Part shown: piece after piece, positions 52,835 through 61,281 of the stretch | Position numbering within the stretch: the first letter of the stretch is position 1 | How the letters are laid out: each line of letters opens with the position of its first letter | Assembly (NCBI RefSeq): GCF_050859025.1 | Contig: NZ_CP138200.1 | Coordinates: forward strand, 5,828,001-5,892,000 | Reading direction: 5' to 3' | Origin: Wukongibacter sp050859025 | Lineage (GTDB): Bacteria; Bacillota; Clostridia; Peptostreptococcales; Caminicellaceae | Length of the DNA: 64,000 nt | Position numbers and translations under genes: made by a program | The notes under the pieces: generated by a model | Seen by the model: the letters and a program-made list of their open reading frames with translations, nothing else | Databases searched by the model: none | Told to the model about the DNA's origin: nothing

Positions 52835-54199
52835 TTATTCTTTTACTAAACCTTTTCTCCTAACCCATCCCTCTATATTACTTTGCTTGATTCTCGCAAC
52901 GGCTAAAGATTCTTCTGAAACCTCTTTAGTAATTGTGGACCCAGCTGCAACATAGGCATTTTTCTTAATGGTAACAGGAGCAACAAGATTTACATTACAG
53001 CCTACAAAGGCATTATCTTCAACGATGGTTCTATTTTTATTTTTACCATCATAGTTTACAAATACAACTCCGCATCCAATATTTACATTCTTTCCTACCT
53101 CACCATCTCCAATATAGGATAGATGCGAAGCCTTTGAATTGTCACCAATTTTGGAATTCTTCACTTCAACAAAGTCACCAATTTTTACATTTTTACCTAA
53201 GTCGCTATTTGGTCTTAGGTATGCATATGGTCCCACTTTGGTATTTGAGTCAATTTTACTCTGTAAAATAGTGGAATTTCTTATTTCAATATTGTCCTTT
53301 AATATGGAATCTTCTATACGGGCATCAGGACCTATTATGCAATCTTCACCTATTACTGTCTCTCCCGTTATGAAGGTTCCAGGATACAGAACTGTATCTC
53401 TCTCAATTTTCACATCTTTTCCTACATAGGTACTATTTGGATCTATTATAGTAACACCATTATCCATTAGTTTATTTAGGATTCTTTTTTTCATTATTCC
53501 TTCTGCTTCTGCAAGCTGGCTTCGAGAGTTCACTCCCATTATTTCCGTATTGTCCTCAAGTTTAAATGCACTTACCTTTTTGTTTTCATCATTCAAAATC
53601 CCAATGATATCGGTTATATAGTACTCACCTTGACTGTTTTTGTTATCCAGCTTTGATAATGACTGTTTCAAATCCTTTGCTTTAAAACAATAGATCCCAG
53701 AGTTTATTTCTTTTATGAGCTTTTGTTCTTTACTTGAATCCTTTTCCTCAATTATTGCCATTACCCGATCCTCGTCGTTCCTTATAATCCTTCCATAGCC
53801 AGTAGGATCTTCGATATTGGTAGTTAATACAGATGCTGCAAAATCATTATCTTTATGGAATTTTATAAATTCCTCTAGAGACTCTTCTCTAATGAGTGGA
53901 GTATCTCCATATAATACTATTACATCTCCCTTTTCTGGTATTTCTTTTTCTGCCTGCATAACAGCATGACCAGTACCCAGCCTTTCACTTTGAAGGACAA
54001 ACTGGGCATCCCTATGTTCAATAGCTTTTTTAACTTCATCTGCACCGTGACCTATAACGACAACCTTCTTATTGCAGTCTACATGCTCTACTATATCTAG
54101 AACATGTTCAATCATAGATACACCTGCCACCTTATGCAATACCTTTGGCAGCTTTGATCTCATACGTGTACCTGCACCAGCAGCTAAAACAATAGACAT
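52835..54199 (-). CDS. glmU: Bifunctional GlmU: GlcNAc-1-P uridyltransferase / GlcN-1-P acetyltransferase
   Basis: About 454 residues making UDP-GlcNAc for the cell wall. The N-terminal uridyltransferase has LAAGAGTRMRSKLPKVLHKVAG and VLYGDTPLIREESL; a linker leads to the left-handed beta-helix acetyltransferase (about 250-450) with hexapeptide repeats and the YLRPNSDLG and NYDGKNKNRT regions. Start: ATG 54199 with GAGG at a 9-nt spacing; in-frame ATG 54205 and TTG 54214 are alternatives. It is transcribed after spoVG, as in Bacillus and Clostridium. Confidence 0.97.
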   Translation of the reverse strand: MSIVLAAGAGTRMRSKLPKVLHKVAGVSMIEHVLDIVEHVDCNKKVVVIGHGADEVKKAIEHRDAQFVLQSERLGTGHAVMQAEKEIPEKGDVIVLYGDTPLIREESLEEFIKFHKDNDFAASVLTTNIEDPTGYGRIIRNDEDRVMAIIEEKDSSKEQKLIKEINSGIYCFKAKDLKQSLSKLDNKNSQGEYYITDIIGILNDENKKVSAFKLEDNTEIMGVNSRSQLAEAEGIMKKRILNKLMDNGVTIIDPNSTYVGKDVKIERDTVLYPGTFITGETVIGEDCIIGPDARIEDSILKDNIEIRNSTILQSKIDSNTKVGPYAYLRPNSDLGKNVKIGDFVEVKNSKIGDNSKASHLSYIGDGEVGKNVNIGCGVVFVNYDGKNKNRTIVEDNAFVGCNVNLVAPVTIKKNAYVAAGSTITKEVSEESLAVARIKQSNIEGWVRRKGLVKE

Positions 54200-54225
54200 C
54201 AACATATTCCTCAAAGCACTCCTTA

Positions 54226-54326
54226 CTATAAGAGCTTCAAGTAAAACTTTTTATTTATATATTCAAAGATCAAAAGCATCAAGTCTTTGTATATATAGGT
54301 TAAGCTTTGCTATGAAAACTCTATAT
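54226..54326. repeat. R1 palindromic repeat copy upstream of glmU
   Basis: Arms CTATAAGAGCTTCAAGTAAAA and the inverse GCTATGAAAACTCTATATTA with inner TTATTTATATA / ATATATAGGTTAA. A diverged R1 copy whose left end abuts the glmU ribosome binding site. Confidence 0.6.
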
Positions 54327-54390
54327 TATTTATTTAAATTATATTTCAAATATAATCAAACTTTCCGCGATATATTATATCATTTTATGC

Positions 54391-54423
54391 AAAAAAAAAC
54401 AAAAGCGATATTGCTTTTGTTTC
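54391..54423 (-). terminator. Terminator after spoVG
   Basis: The stem AACAAAAGC / GCTTTTGTT is followed by nine T on the minus strand. A second inverted-repeat structure (54418-54475: TGTTTCAG...CTGAAACA enclosing TGACAAATT / AAATTTGTCA) lies between it and the stop codon. Confidence 0.8.
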
Positions 54424-54508
54424 AGGCTAGTGACAAATTCAAATCTCAAATTTGTCAACAATCTGAAACAAAAACTTAACCACTTTTGTTCTAAACTGTT
54501 GTTTTTTG

Positions 54509-54775
54509 TTAACCGATACTAATTAATGCTTTTTCGTACTCCGTAAGAATTATGTCCTGTAAACTAGCTCTGGTGTCAGAATTAATTGGGTGAGCTATAT
54601 CTCTATAATCTCCCTCAGCAACCTTTCTACTTGGCATTGCAATAAATAGCCCGTTTTGTCCTTCGATTATCTTTATATCATGTACGACGAAAGCATCATC
54701 AAAGGTTACAGACACTATGGCCTTCATTTTTCCCTCGTCATTCATCTTACGAATTCTCACGTCCGTAATATTCAC
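54509..54775 (-). CDS. spoVG: Septation/sporulation regulator SpoVG
   Basis: 88 residues from GTG 54775, which follows AAAGGTGGGG. The sequence VNITDVRIRKMNDEGKMKAIVSV is the standard SpoVG opening, then FVVHDIKIIEGQNGLFIAMPSRK and the ending DIAHPINSDTRASLQDIIL. SpoVG is a small nucleic-acid-binding protein that affects septation, sporulation and other traits. Further upstream codons (to 54823) are in frame but have no site. It lies directly upstream of glmU, as usual. Confidence 0.96.
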   Translation of the reverse strand: MNITDVRIRKMNDEGKMKAIVSVTFDDAFVVHDIKIIEGQNGLFIAMPSRKVAEGDYRDIAHPINSDTRASLQDIILTEYEKALISIG

Positions 54776-55070
54776 CCTAACCCCACCTTTCACGTCTATC
54801 ATTTTATGTTTATTAATATACACAACTTATTCTCCATAAAATGATAAACTCCTCTTTATACATGGCAAAATTTTAAGAAAATTTGTTTTTTTTTGCCCTC
54901 TTTGATATTTTGGGGTACTACATAGCTCTAACTTAACACAATTACATAATGGATATAACCTATCTTAAAGGCTTTTAAGACTATATATAGCAGCAAATTC
55001 TATAGAATGGTAATCATATGATTTACTCATTTATTAAAACAATTTTATAATATATATTAAAGTAGGGAAA

Positions 55071-55883
55071 TTATTCTATTTCATTTGGATAAATCTTTAT
55101 TCCATTTTCACCCTTTACATTGTCCAATATTATTAATGGGAGATATCCTTCAACCAATTTTTCTTCTGGTTCTTTAGTGGCTATCATCACTCCAATACCC
55201 TTTACAGTAGCATCAAATTCTTTCATAAGATCTAGTAAACCCTTTGCTGTACCTCCGGCCTTCATAAAATCATCTATAATCAATACATTAGCTCCATTTT
55301 TAATTGCTCTCTTAGATACATACATAGTTCTAATATTTCCTGTAGATCCTGAAACATAGTTCATACTAACTGTTGAGCCTTCAGTTACTTTATTATCATT
55401 TCTCACTATAACTAATGGAATATTTAAGTAATTTGCTGTCATCAAAGCTAGTGGAATCCCTTTAGTTTCTATAGTTATAACATAGTCTATATTTTCGTCC
55501 ATAAATTTAGTTGCAAATATTTTACCCATTTTTCTAACATAGGTTGGATTATAGATAACGTCAGACATATATAAAAAGCTTCCCGGTATTATTCTGCTTT
55601 TATCATTTATTATTTCACATATCTCATTTAAGATTTTCATGGTACTTTCTTCATTCATGTATGGCACGTACTTAACACCACCAGAAGCTCCGGCAATGGT
55701 TTCTACCTTTCCAAGTCTTAGATCCTCCATAAGCTTTTTTACAATAACCAGATCCTCACTTATTGTAGATTTGGCAGCATTAAATATATTAGTAAAATAA
55801 TTAAGTGTGTGGATTTCATTAGGACTATCACATAGAATTTTTACCAAGGCCCCTATCCTCTCGTTCCTTTTAAGCTTGCTCAC
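55071..55883 (-). CDS. purR: Purine operon repressor PurR
   Basis: About 270 residues. A winged-helix N-terminal domain (KLKRNERIGALVKILCDSPNEIHTLNYF) is joined to a phosphoribosyltransferase-like effector domain with the PRPP loop VLIDDFMKAGGTAKGLLD; PRPP binding releases it from PurBox DNA. This is the Gram-positive PurR, unrelated to the LacI-type E. coli protein. GTG 55883 follows AGGAGAGG; an ATG 69 bp upstream lacks a site. It is next to spoVG, a conserved neighbour. Confidence 0.95.
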   Translation of the reverse strand: MSKLKRNERIGALVKILCDSPNEIHTLNYFTNIFNAAKSTISEDLVIVKKLMEDLRLGKVETIAGASGGVKYVPYMNEESTMKILNEICEIINDKSRIIPGSFLYMSDVIYNPTYVRKMGKIFATKFMDENIDYVITIETKGIPLALMTANYLNIPLVIVRNDNKVTEGSTVSMNYVSGSTGNIRTMYVSKRAIKNGANVLIIDDFMKAGGTAKGLLDLMKEFDATVKGIGVMIATKEPEEKLVEGYLPLIILDNVKGENGIKIYPNEIE

Positions 55884-56046
55884 CTTTTCCTCTCCTATTC
55901 GAATGATTTTTTTATTATATATAATTTTATTCGTTTTTTTTGTTTTATTCAATAGTACAAATCATATATTTTCCCTTTTTTATATTAAGATAATTCAATT
56001 TCTTATTATGATTGATGTATTTTCGGTTAAGTCAAACTGTGATTGT

Positions 56047-56151
56047 TATAGAGATTGCCGTCAAAACTTTAATTTATACACATCAAAACTCCCAGAGACA
56101 TCGGATATTTTGATATTTATAAATTAAGATTTACTTGGAACTCTCTCTATA
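56047..56151. repeat. R1 palindromic repeat copy, with adjoining partial copy
   Basis: Arms TATAGAGATTGCCGTCAAAAC and ACTTGGAACTCTCTCTATA; centre AACTCCCAGAGACATCGGA is the inverse of the CTGGGAG centre of the copy at 31635. A second arm, TATAGGGATTCAAGTAGAG, starts at 56148 and ends abruptly near 56200. Confidence 0.7.
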
Positions 56152-56283
56152 GGGATTCAAGTAGAGACTTTAATTTATACTATTTGAACCCTATATATAT
56201 AATCATATAATTTCCTTATTTAGCTAAATGGCTCAGAAAATTTCCTCTATCAATAAAAATATGATATAATTTCAATTATGCAG

Positions 56284-56375
56284 TGGAGTTTAAGTAAAAC
56301 TTTTAACCTTTACAGATCTAAAATTCCTAGAATTATAGATCATTTAGATATGTATAAATTGAGCTTTACTATATA
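56284..56375. repeat. R1 palindromic repeat copy (diverged)
   Basis: TGGAGTTTAAGTAAAACTTT at the left and ATGTATAAATTGAGCTTTAC at the right pair imperfectly around AAATTCCTAGAATTATAGATC. R1 family. Confidence 0.6.
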
Positions 56376-56508
56376 ATAATATTTTTTTGGAGATAATACA
56401 TTATAGTAAGATAAATTCATGGATATAATACATATAATAGTAATATGTAAATAATTGTATTTTTTTATTCAAAGTTGCTACATAAATGGTTATATAACCA
56501 AAATGAAG

Positions 56509-56701
56509 GAACTCTGTACATTCAGAGTTCATCTTGTTGACAAGGTCAACAAGATGATAGACTGCTGAGAAATCTGAAGTTCGAGGCGTGCTGAAAGCAA
56601 GAGACCGCAGCGTATACACACATACGTAAGGGTTCTTGCTTGAAGCAACAACGAAGAAATTCGGATTTGTCAGCAGTCTGGACTCTGTACATTCAGAGTT
56701 A
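56509..56701. repeat. Complex hairpin element with 19-bp flanking direct repeats
   Basis: ACTCTGTACATTCAGAGTT occurs exactly at 56511-56529 and at 56682-56700; each copy is itself a small palindrome. Between them are a perfect hairpin ATCTTGTTGAC-aag-GTCAACAAGAT (56531-56555) and a branched structure closed by AGACTGCTGA (56559-56568) with TCAGCAGTCT (56670-56679), continuing through inner stems around AAGCAAGA / TCTTGCTT and CGTAT / ATACG. Base composition is richer in G and C than the surroundings. It ends about 36 bp before murC. It may be a mobile palindromic unit or a structured leader of murC. Confidence 0.7.
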
Positions 56702-56736
56702 ATATTTTTATCACATTATATCAAGGAGAGTGTATA

Positions 56737-58134
56737 ATGTTAGATTTTTTAAAAAATAAGAATTTAAACAGAATCCACCTAATAGGAATCGGTGGAATTG
56801 GCATGAGTGCATTAGCTGAAATACTTTTAGATAAAGGTTTTAATATTTCTGGTTCTGACATAAAATCTTCTCATATAACAGAAAAACTAAAAAAGAGTGG
56901 AGTAAAAATATTTATTGGTCATCATGAAGACAATGTAGTAGGTGCAGATATCATTATTTATACTTCAGCTGTAAAATCTGAAAATCCAGAACTATCAAAG
57001 GCTAAAGACTTAACTATTCCCATTCTAGATAGAGCCGAAATGCTAGGTAAGCTTATGAATGAGTATAAGACCAGCGTTGCTGTTGCCGGAGCTCATGGTA
57101 AGACTACCACTACCTCTATGATTTCTCTAATATTTGAGCATGCAGGCTTTAATCCAACTATCTTAGTAGGTGGTGAGCTTAGAGAAATTGGTGGAAACGT
57201 AAAGGTAGGTAGTGATGATCTCTTGGTCACAGAAGCCTGTGAATATAAAGAGAATTTTTTGAAGTTCAATCCAAATGTTGGTGTCGTATTAAACATTGAT
57301 GAAGACCATCTAGATTACTTCAAAGACTTTGAACATATTTTTTCAACCTTCTCAAAATTTGCGAAGCTTATACCGAAAAAAGGACATCTTATATTAAATA
57401 ATGATGACTACAATGTTCGAAAACTAATATCCCATGCTAATTGTAATATTATAACCTGTGGTATAAATTTGGAGAGTGACTTCCAAGCAAGGAATATCAC
57501 ATTTAATGAAGCTGGATACCCTTCCTTTGATGTCGTTAATAAAGGAATATTCTTAGAACGCTTTACCTTAAACATACCTGGGCAGCACAATATATACAAT
57601 GCCCTAGCTTCTATAGCTACAACCTATACTCTTGGAGCCGAAGCAAGTAAGATTAAAGAAAAATTAGGTGAGTTTAAAGGTACTCATAGACGTTTTGATA
57701 TTTTGGGTGATTGGAATAATATTAAAGTAATTGATGACTATGCCCATCATCCAACTGAAATAAAGGCAACATTAGGTGCAGTCAAAAAGTTTCCTCATAA
57801 TAAAATTTGGTGCGTTTTTCAGCCCCATACATATACAAGAACTAAAGCCTTGTTATTAGATTTTGCTAAATCCTTTGGTGATGCCGATAATATCATTATT
57901 AGCGACATATATGCTGCTAGAGAAAAGGATACTGGTGAAATCCATTCAAAGCATCTAGTGGATCATATAAAAGAAGAGGGATATAACGCAATATATATTA
58001 ATTCCTTTGAAGAAATAGTTAACTATCTTGAGAAAAACACAGAAGGAAATGATATTGTATTAACTATGGGAGCTGGAAATGTATATGAGATTGGTAACAT
58101 GCTGCTAGACAAAAATGCTAACGGTGCCGTTTAA
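56737..58134 (+). CDS. murC: UDP-N-acetylmuramate-L-alanine ligase
   Basis: 465 residues; adds L-Ala to UDP-MurNAc in the cytoplasm, the first amino-acid step of peptidoglycan synthesis. The N-terminal Rossmann loop HLIGIGGIGMSALAEIL, the ATP loop AGAHGKTTTTSM (about 113-124), NIDEDHLDYF and HRRFDILG with DDYAHHPTEI are all present. AAGGAGAG precedes the ATG. It is the only clear plus-strand gene in the window, divergent from purR, next to which it is found in other Clostridia. Confidence 0.97.
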   Translation: MLDFLKNKNLNRIHLIGIGGIGMSALAEILLDKGFNISGSDIKSSHITEKLKKSGVKIFIGHHEDNVVGADIIIYTSAVKSENPELSKAKDLTIPILDRAEMLGKLMNEYKTSVAVAGAHGKTTTTSMISLIFEHAGFNPTILVGGELREIGGNVKVGSDDLLVTEACEYKENFLKFNPNVGVVLNIDEDHLDYFKDFEHIFSTFSKFAKLIPKKGHLILNNDDYNVRKLISHANCNIITCGINLESDFQARNITFNEAGYPSFDVVNKGIFLERFTLNIPGQHNIYNALASIATTYTLGAEASKIKEKLGEFKGTHRRFDILGDWNNIKVIDDYAHHPTEIKATLGAVKKFPHNKIWCVFQPHTYTRTKALLLDFAKSFGDADNIIISDIYAAREKDTGEIHSKHLVDHIKEEGYNAIYINSFEEIVNYLEKNTEGNDIVLTMGAGNVYEIGNMLLDKNANGAV

Positions 58135-58200
58135 TAGTTTAGAATATAAAGTCTCCAGTAAAAACCTTATAAAGAACCTGAGTTTGAAAGTCTTAGGAGT

Positions 58201-58240
58201 AAAAAAAGATTAAGTCTTACATTGACTTAATCTTTTCTTA
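58201..58240. terminator. Bidirectional terminator between murC and the ClC gene
   Basis: A 13-bp stem AAAAGATTAAGTC / GACTTAATCTTTT has A runs on the left and T-rich sequence on the right, so it can end the plus-strand murC and the minus-strand ClC transcripts. Confidence 0.85.
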
Positions 58241-58296
58241 TTAAAATCATTTATCCAATAGAGTCCTATGATTTGAAATTGATATTTCTATTTCAT

Positions 58297-59613
58297 CTAC
58301 TGCTCCTTATCTTTTGCATTATCAAGGGACATATTATAGATCGTCTTTTGGAATATCAATTGGGTTGTAACACTACTAACGGCACAGGATAATAGTATAG
58401 GTAAAATTATTGTATAGTTGTCAGTTAGTTCAAATAAGATTATCGATCCGGTTAAAGGTGCATTTGCAAATGCTGCAATCATGGCACCCATCCCAACTAA
58501 GGCATAGGTATTTGCATTGAATATATCAACTTGCATAATTTTTGCAATATTTCCATATAGACTTCCAACTGTCGCACCAATAAATATACCTGGTACAAAA
58601 ACTCCCCCTACACCTCCCGACCCTAAAGTAAATGCAGTGGCAAACATCTTACCCAATGACAGAAGTACAAGAAGCTTCAATTCATAGCTTCCCTCTACAA
58701 TTTCCTTAATGGTGCCATATTCAATATCAAATATCTGAGGTAGAAAATATCCAATAATTGCTACCCCTAGTGCCCCTATAACAGGATAAAACATAGCATC
58801 TATCTTTATTTTTACTATATTTTTTTTAATATAGTCAATTAATCTCATATAAATTATTGCAACTATTCCCATTAAAATACCTAGTCCTATATAAAGAACA
58901 AGTTCCCTATAGCCTACTAAGCCAAAATTACCTTCTATAATAAAAAACGCGCTATTACCTGTTACGACTCTAGTCATTATCACAGAAGTTATAGAAGATA
59001 TTACAATGGGAACAAAGTATTCAAGATGCTCTTTACTCATTAGCACTTCAAGAACAAATAATGAAGCAGCAATTGGAGCATTAAATACTCCTGCAATAGC
59101 TCCTGAAACACCACAGCCTATTAATATTCTTAATTTTGTTTTGCTAAAGTTAAATTTGTATCCAATAGTAGCTCCTATTGCACCTCCAAGATGAACTACA
59201 GGACCTTGGCGACCTGCTGATAATCCCGAACCAAGAGTAATAATAGTCTGTAATATTTTTATTAATACAATTTTAGGTTTCATTAGAAACTTGTTTATAT
59301 ATCTCAATTCCTTAAGAACTCTTGATACTCCAAAGCCTTCATCCTCTTTATCTAAAAGAAATTTATTAATTATACCTATTGTAGCTCCCCCTAAAATAGG
59401 TATGAAAAACAGTCTAAGCCTAATAGAAATGCTTGATGTACTAAATAGTTCATTAAAAAATAAATCCTCTGTAATATCCACCATTTTATTAAAGGCTATT
59501 GCTGAGGTCCCAGTAACAATACCAATAAAAACCGCCAAAGACATCATTATTAGATTTTCATATCTTTTTTCATCACCTATAAGTTTACCTACAAAAGAGA
59601 AATAATACTGCAT
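58297..59613 (-). CDS. ClC-family chloride channel/transporter
   Basis: About 438 residues with the ClC fold of roughly 17-18 membrane helices and no C-terminal CBS domains. Anion-path motifs: GSGLSAGRQGPVVHLGGAIG near 110-130, GVFNAPIAASLFVLEVLM, and GVGGVFVPGIFIGATVG near 340. The usual GREGP reads GRQGP, so the gating glutamate (E148 in E. coli ClC-ec1) is a glutamine. This residue couples Cl- to H+, so the protein may be a passive channel or a variant exchanger. ATG 59613 is spaced nine bases from AAGGAAG. Confidence 0.9.
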   Translation of the reverse strand: MQYYFSFVGKLIGDEKRYENLIMMSLAVFIGIVTGTSAIAFNKMVDITEDLFFNELFSTSSISIRLRLFFIPILGGATIGIINKFLLDKEDEGFGVSRVLKELRYINKFLMKPKIVLIKILQTIITLGSGLSAGRQGPVVHLGGAIGATIGYKFNFSKTKLRILIGCGVSGAIAGVFNAPIAASLFVLEVLMSKEHLEYFVPIVISSITSVIMTRVVTGNSAFFIIEGNFGLVGYRELVLYIGLGILMGIVAIIYMRLIDYIKKNIVKIKIDAMFYPVIGALGVAIIGYFLPQIFDIEYGTIKEIVEGSYELKLLVLLSLGKMFATAFTLGSGGVGGVFVPGIFIGATVGSLYGNIAKIMQVDIFNANTYALVGMGAMIAAFANAPLTGSIILFELTDNYTIILPILLSCAVSSVTTQLIFQKTIYNMSLDNAKDKEQ

Positions 59614-59670
59614 TTTTTTCATCTTCCTTTTTCATGTTTTTATTATGGATAAAGAACATTAAGATTGAAA

Positions 59671-59752
59671 AATAAATTTTTGTAAAAATAATGAATGCTC
59701 CTACATTTTTTCACAGAAATTTATTAAACCCTCAAGTTACTTATCTCTAATA
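59671..59752. repeat. R3 repeat upstream of the ClC gene
   Basis: AATAAATTTTTGTAAAAATAA, then GAATGCTCCTACATTTTTTC and TTACTTATCTCTAA. It matches the copy over the NRPS stop codon across its right 60 bp and the copy at 24180-24260 over its full length. Confidence 0.65.
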
Positions 59753-59912
59753 AAAAATTTAATAGTATACATTAGTAGAAGAAAGCCTCTTATGAAGATT
59801 ATCAAAATTAGCTTTTACTATATAGATATTTGAATAGAACACTATACACATAACGGAAATTATAAAGTTATAATGGAATTTAAAAGATTTATAATTTTCT
59901 TTATGTTATAGA

Positions 59913-61109
59913 CTAAGGCAACATCAAGGTTGCTTTGATATGTTCATATATGTTTTTCGAATAATACACATTGTCCTCATAGATAATATAGTTATTATAT
60001 ATCAATACCTCTTTGGTTCTTCCATCTACTGAGAACTTAAGGACAAACCTCAGATCCTCCTCAATAGTTCCATCACTGGATTTCTCAATTTCCTTTGGCT
60101 TTGATTTAAGTATCTGTCTTGGCAGTTCAATATTGTAATAGGAACTATTCTCCAAATCATATGTTCCATCTAAATCCTTAACTATAACCTTATCGGCCTT
60201 CAGTAAGAACCTCAGATCATTTTCTTTAGCTGAGTTTTCCTTTGGCAGCTTCTCCACTATATAGTCCCACAGCTTCTTATCATATTTGCAATATAAATAT
60301 ACTATTGGTGTATCTATAATCATTATTTCATGATTTTTAAAATAAAATTTATAGTCTGGATCTCTCTTAATGATTATTTCATAGCTTGGATAAATAGTTG
60401 GAGTACCAATATATTGCTCCTGATCCTCTATAGATAATACCTCAAGCTTCGAAATCAACTCCTTAGTTTCTTTTTTGTTCATTACATACATAGTATTTTC
60501 ATCCTTAGCACTTAGATATACTTTGTCTGAAATGGGATATACAATCTTCTCAATCAATTTATCAATATACATATCTTCTAAAAGTATTATAAAATTCCTA
60601 AGTTCTTCTTCGTTAAGTTTATATACATACCTCATTTCATCTACACTTTCTATTTCTTCAATTACCATATATTCGATCTGATTATATAACTTTATCTTAA
60701 TATTCTTTGAGAATACATCAATCTCATAATCGTATAACTCAAAATCAATCATTTCTCCTTTAAGTTCAGATATTTCAATTTTTTCTTTTTGTAGCGCCTT
60801 GAAATTGGCTACCAATACGCTCCTTTCCTTCCCCTTTAGCTCTATTACACTGGATTGTTTAGCATAATTTTTTATGTATATATTTTCTATTTCATTAAAG
60901 ATATCCTTCATAGAAAAATCCATTTGTCTATCTCTATTATCCTGTTCTACGATTAACTCAATATTCTTTTGATTTTCTTCAACCTTTGTCTCTACAACTG
61001 GCTTTTTATTATTTCTGCTTCCCACAGTGGTATATGTTATTACTCCACTTAAAATGGATAAAAACATAATAAAAAAAATTAAGTATAGTATTATTTTTCT
61101 ATCTAACAT
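59913..61109 (-). CDS. Membrane-anchored protein of unknown function
   Basis: 398 residues. One transmembrane helix (about 7-26) after a short basic start suggests a type II or uncleaved signal-anchor protein with a large extracytoplasmic part. That part is Lys/Glu/Ile-rich and predicted alpha/beta, with repeated hydrophobic strands such as YEIIIKRDPDYKFYF and DLRFVLKFSVDGRTKEVLIYNNYIIY. Two segments contain the similar words ENDLRFLLKADKV and EEDLRFVLKFSVD, hinting at an internal repeat. No catalytic motif or known family was recognised. AGGTGATG precedes the ATG. Confidence 0.75.
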   Translation of the reverse strand: MLDRKIILYLIFFIMFLSILSGVITYTTVGSRNNKKPVVETKVEENQKNIELIVEQDNRDRQMDFSMKDIFNEIENIYIKNYAKQSSVIELKGKERSVLVANFKALQKEKIEISELKGEMIDFELYDYEIDVFSKNIKIKLYNQIEYMVIEEIESVDEMRYVYKLNEEELRNFIILLEDMYIDKLIEKIVYPISDKVYLSAKDENTMYVMNKKETKELISKLEVLSIEDQEQYIGTPTIYPSYEIIIKRDPDYKFYFKNHEIMIIDTPIVYLYCKYDKKLWDYIVEKLPKENSAKENDLRFLLKADKVIVKDLDGTYDLENSSYYNIELPRQILKSKPKEIEKSSDGTIEEDLRFVLKFSVDGRTKEVLIYNNYIIYEDNVYYSKNIYEHIKATLMLP

Positions 61110-61254
61110 ATTACATCACCTAAGTTTCAATTTATAATTCAAAATCCTACACTATTCGTATACTGCTTAAATTATTCTACAAATTTTATTAAATACCTTT
61201 ATTAAAATTGGAACTCGGGTCTATCAAAGTCCTTCATCTTAATCTCTTTTGAAA

Positions 61255-61278
61255 TAAAAAACGGCCTTTCGGCCGCTT
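61255..61278 (-). terminator. Terminator after the LCP-family gene
   Basis: The stem GCGGCC-GAAA-GGCCGT is followed by TTTTTTAT on the minus strand, a few bases after the stop codon. GAAA is a stable tetraloop. Confidence 0.9.
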
Positions 61279-61281
61279 TAA

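Larger units (their letters stand above)
55953..56736. other. Divergent intergenic region between purR and murC with repeats
   Basis: About 780 bp between divergently transcribed genes. It holds two R1 copies (56047-56151 and 56284-56375), a truncated R1 arm (about 56148-56200) and a complex inverted-repeat element with flanking direct repeats (56509-56701). The promoters of both flanking genes must lie between these elements. No ORF has coding support. Confidence 0.65.
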
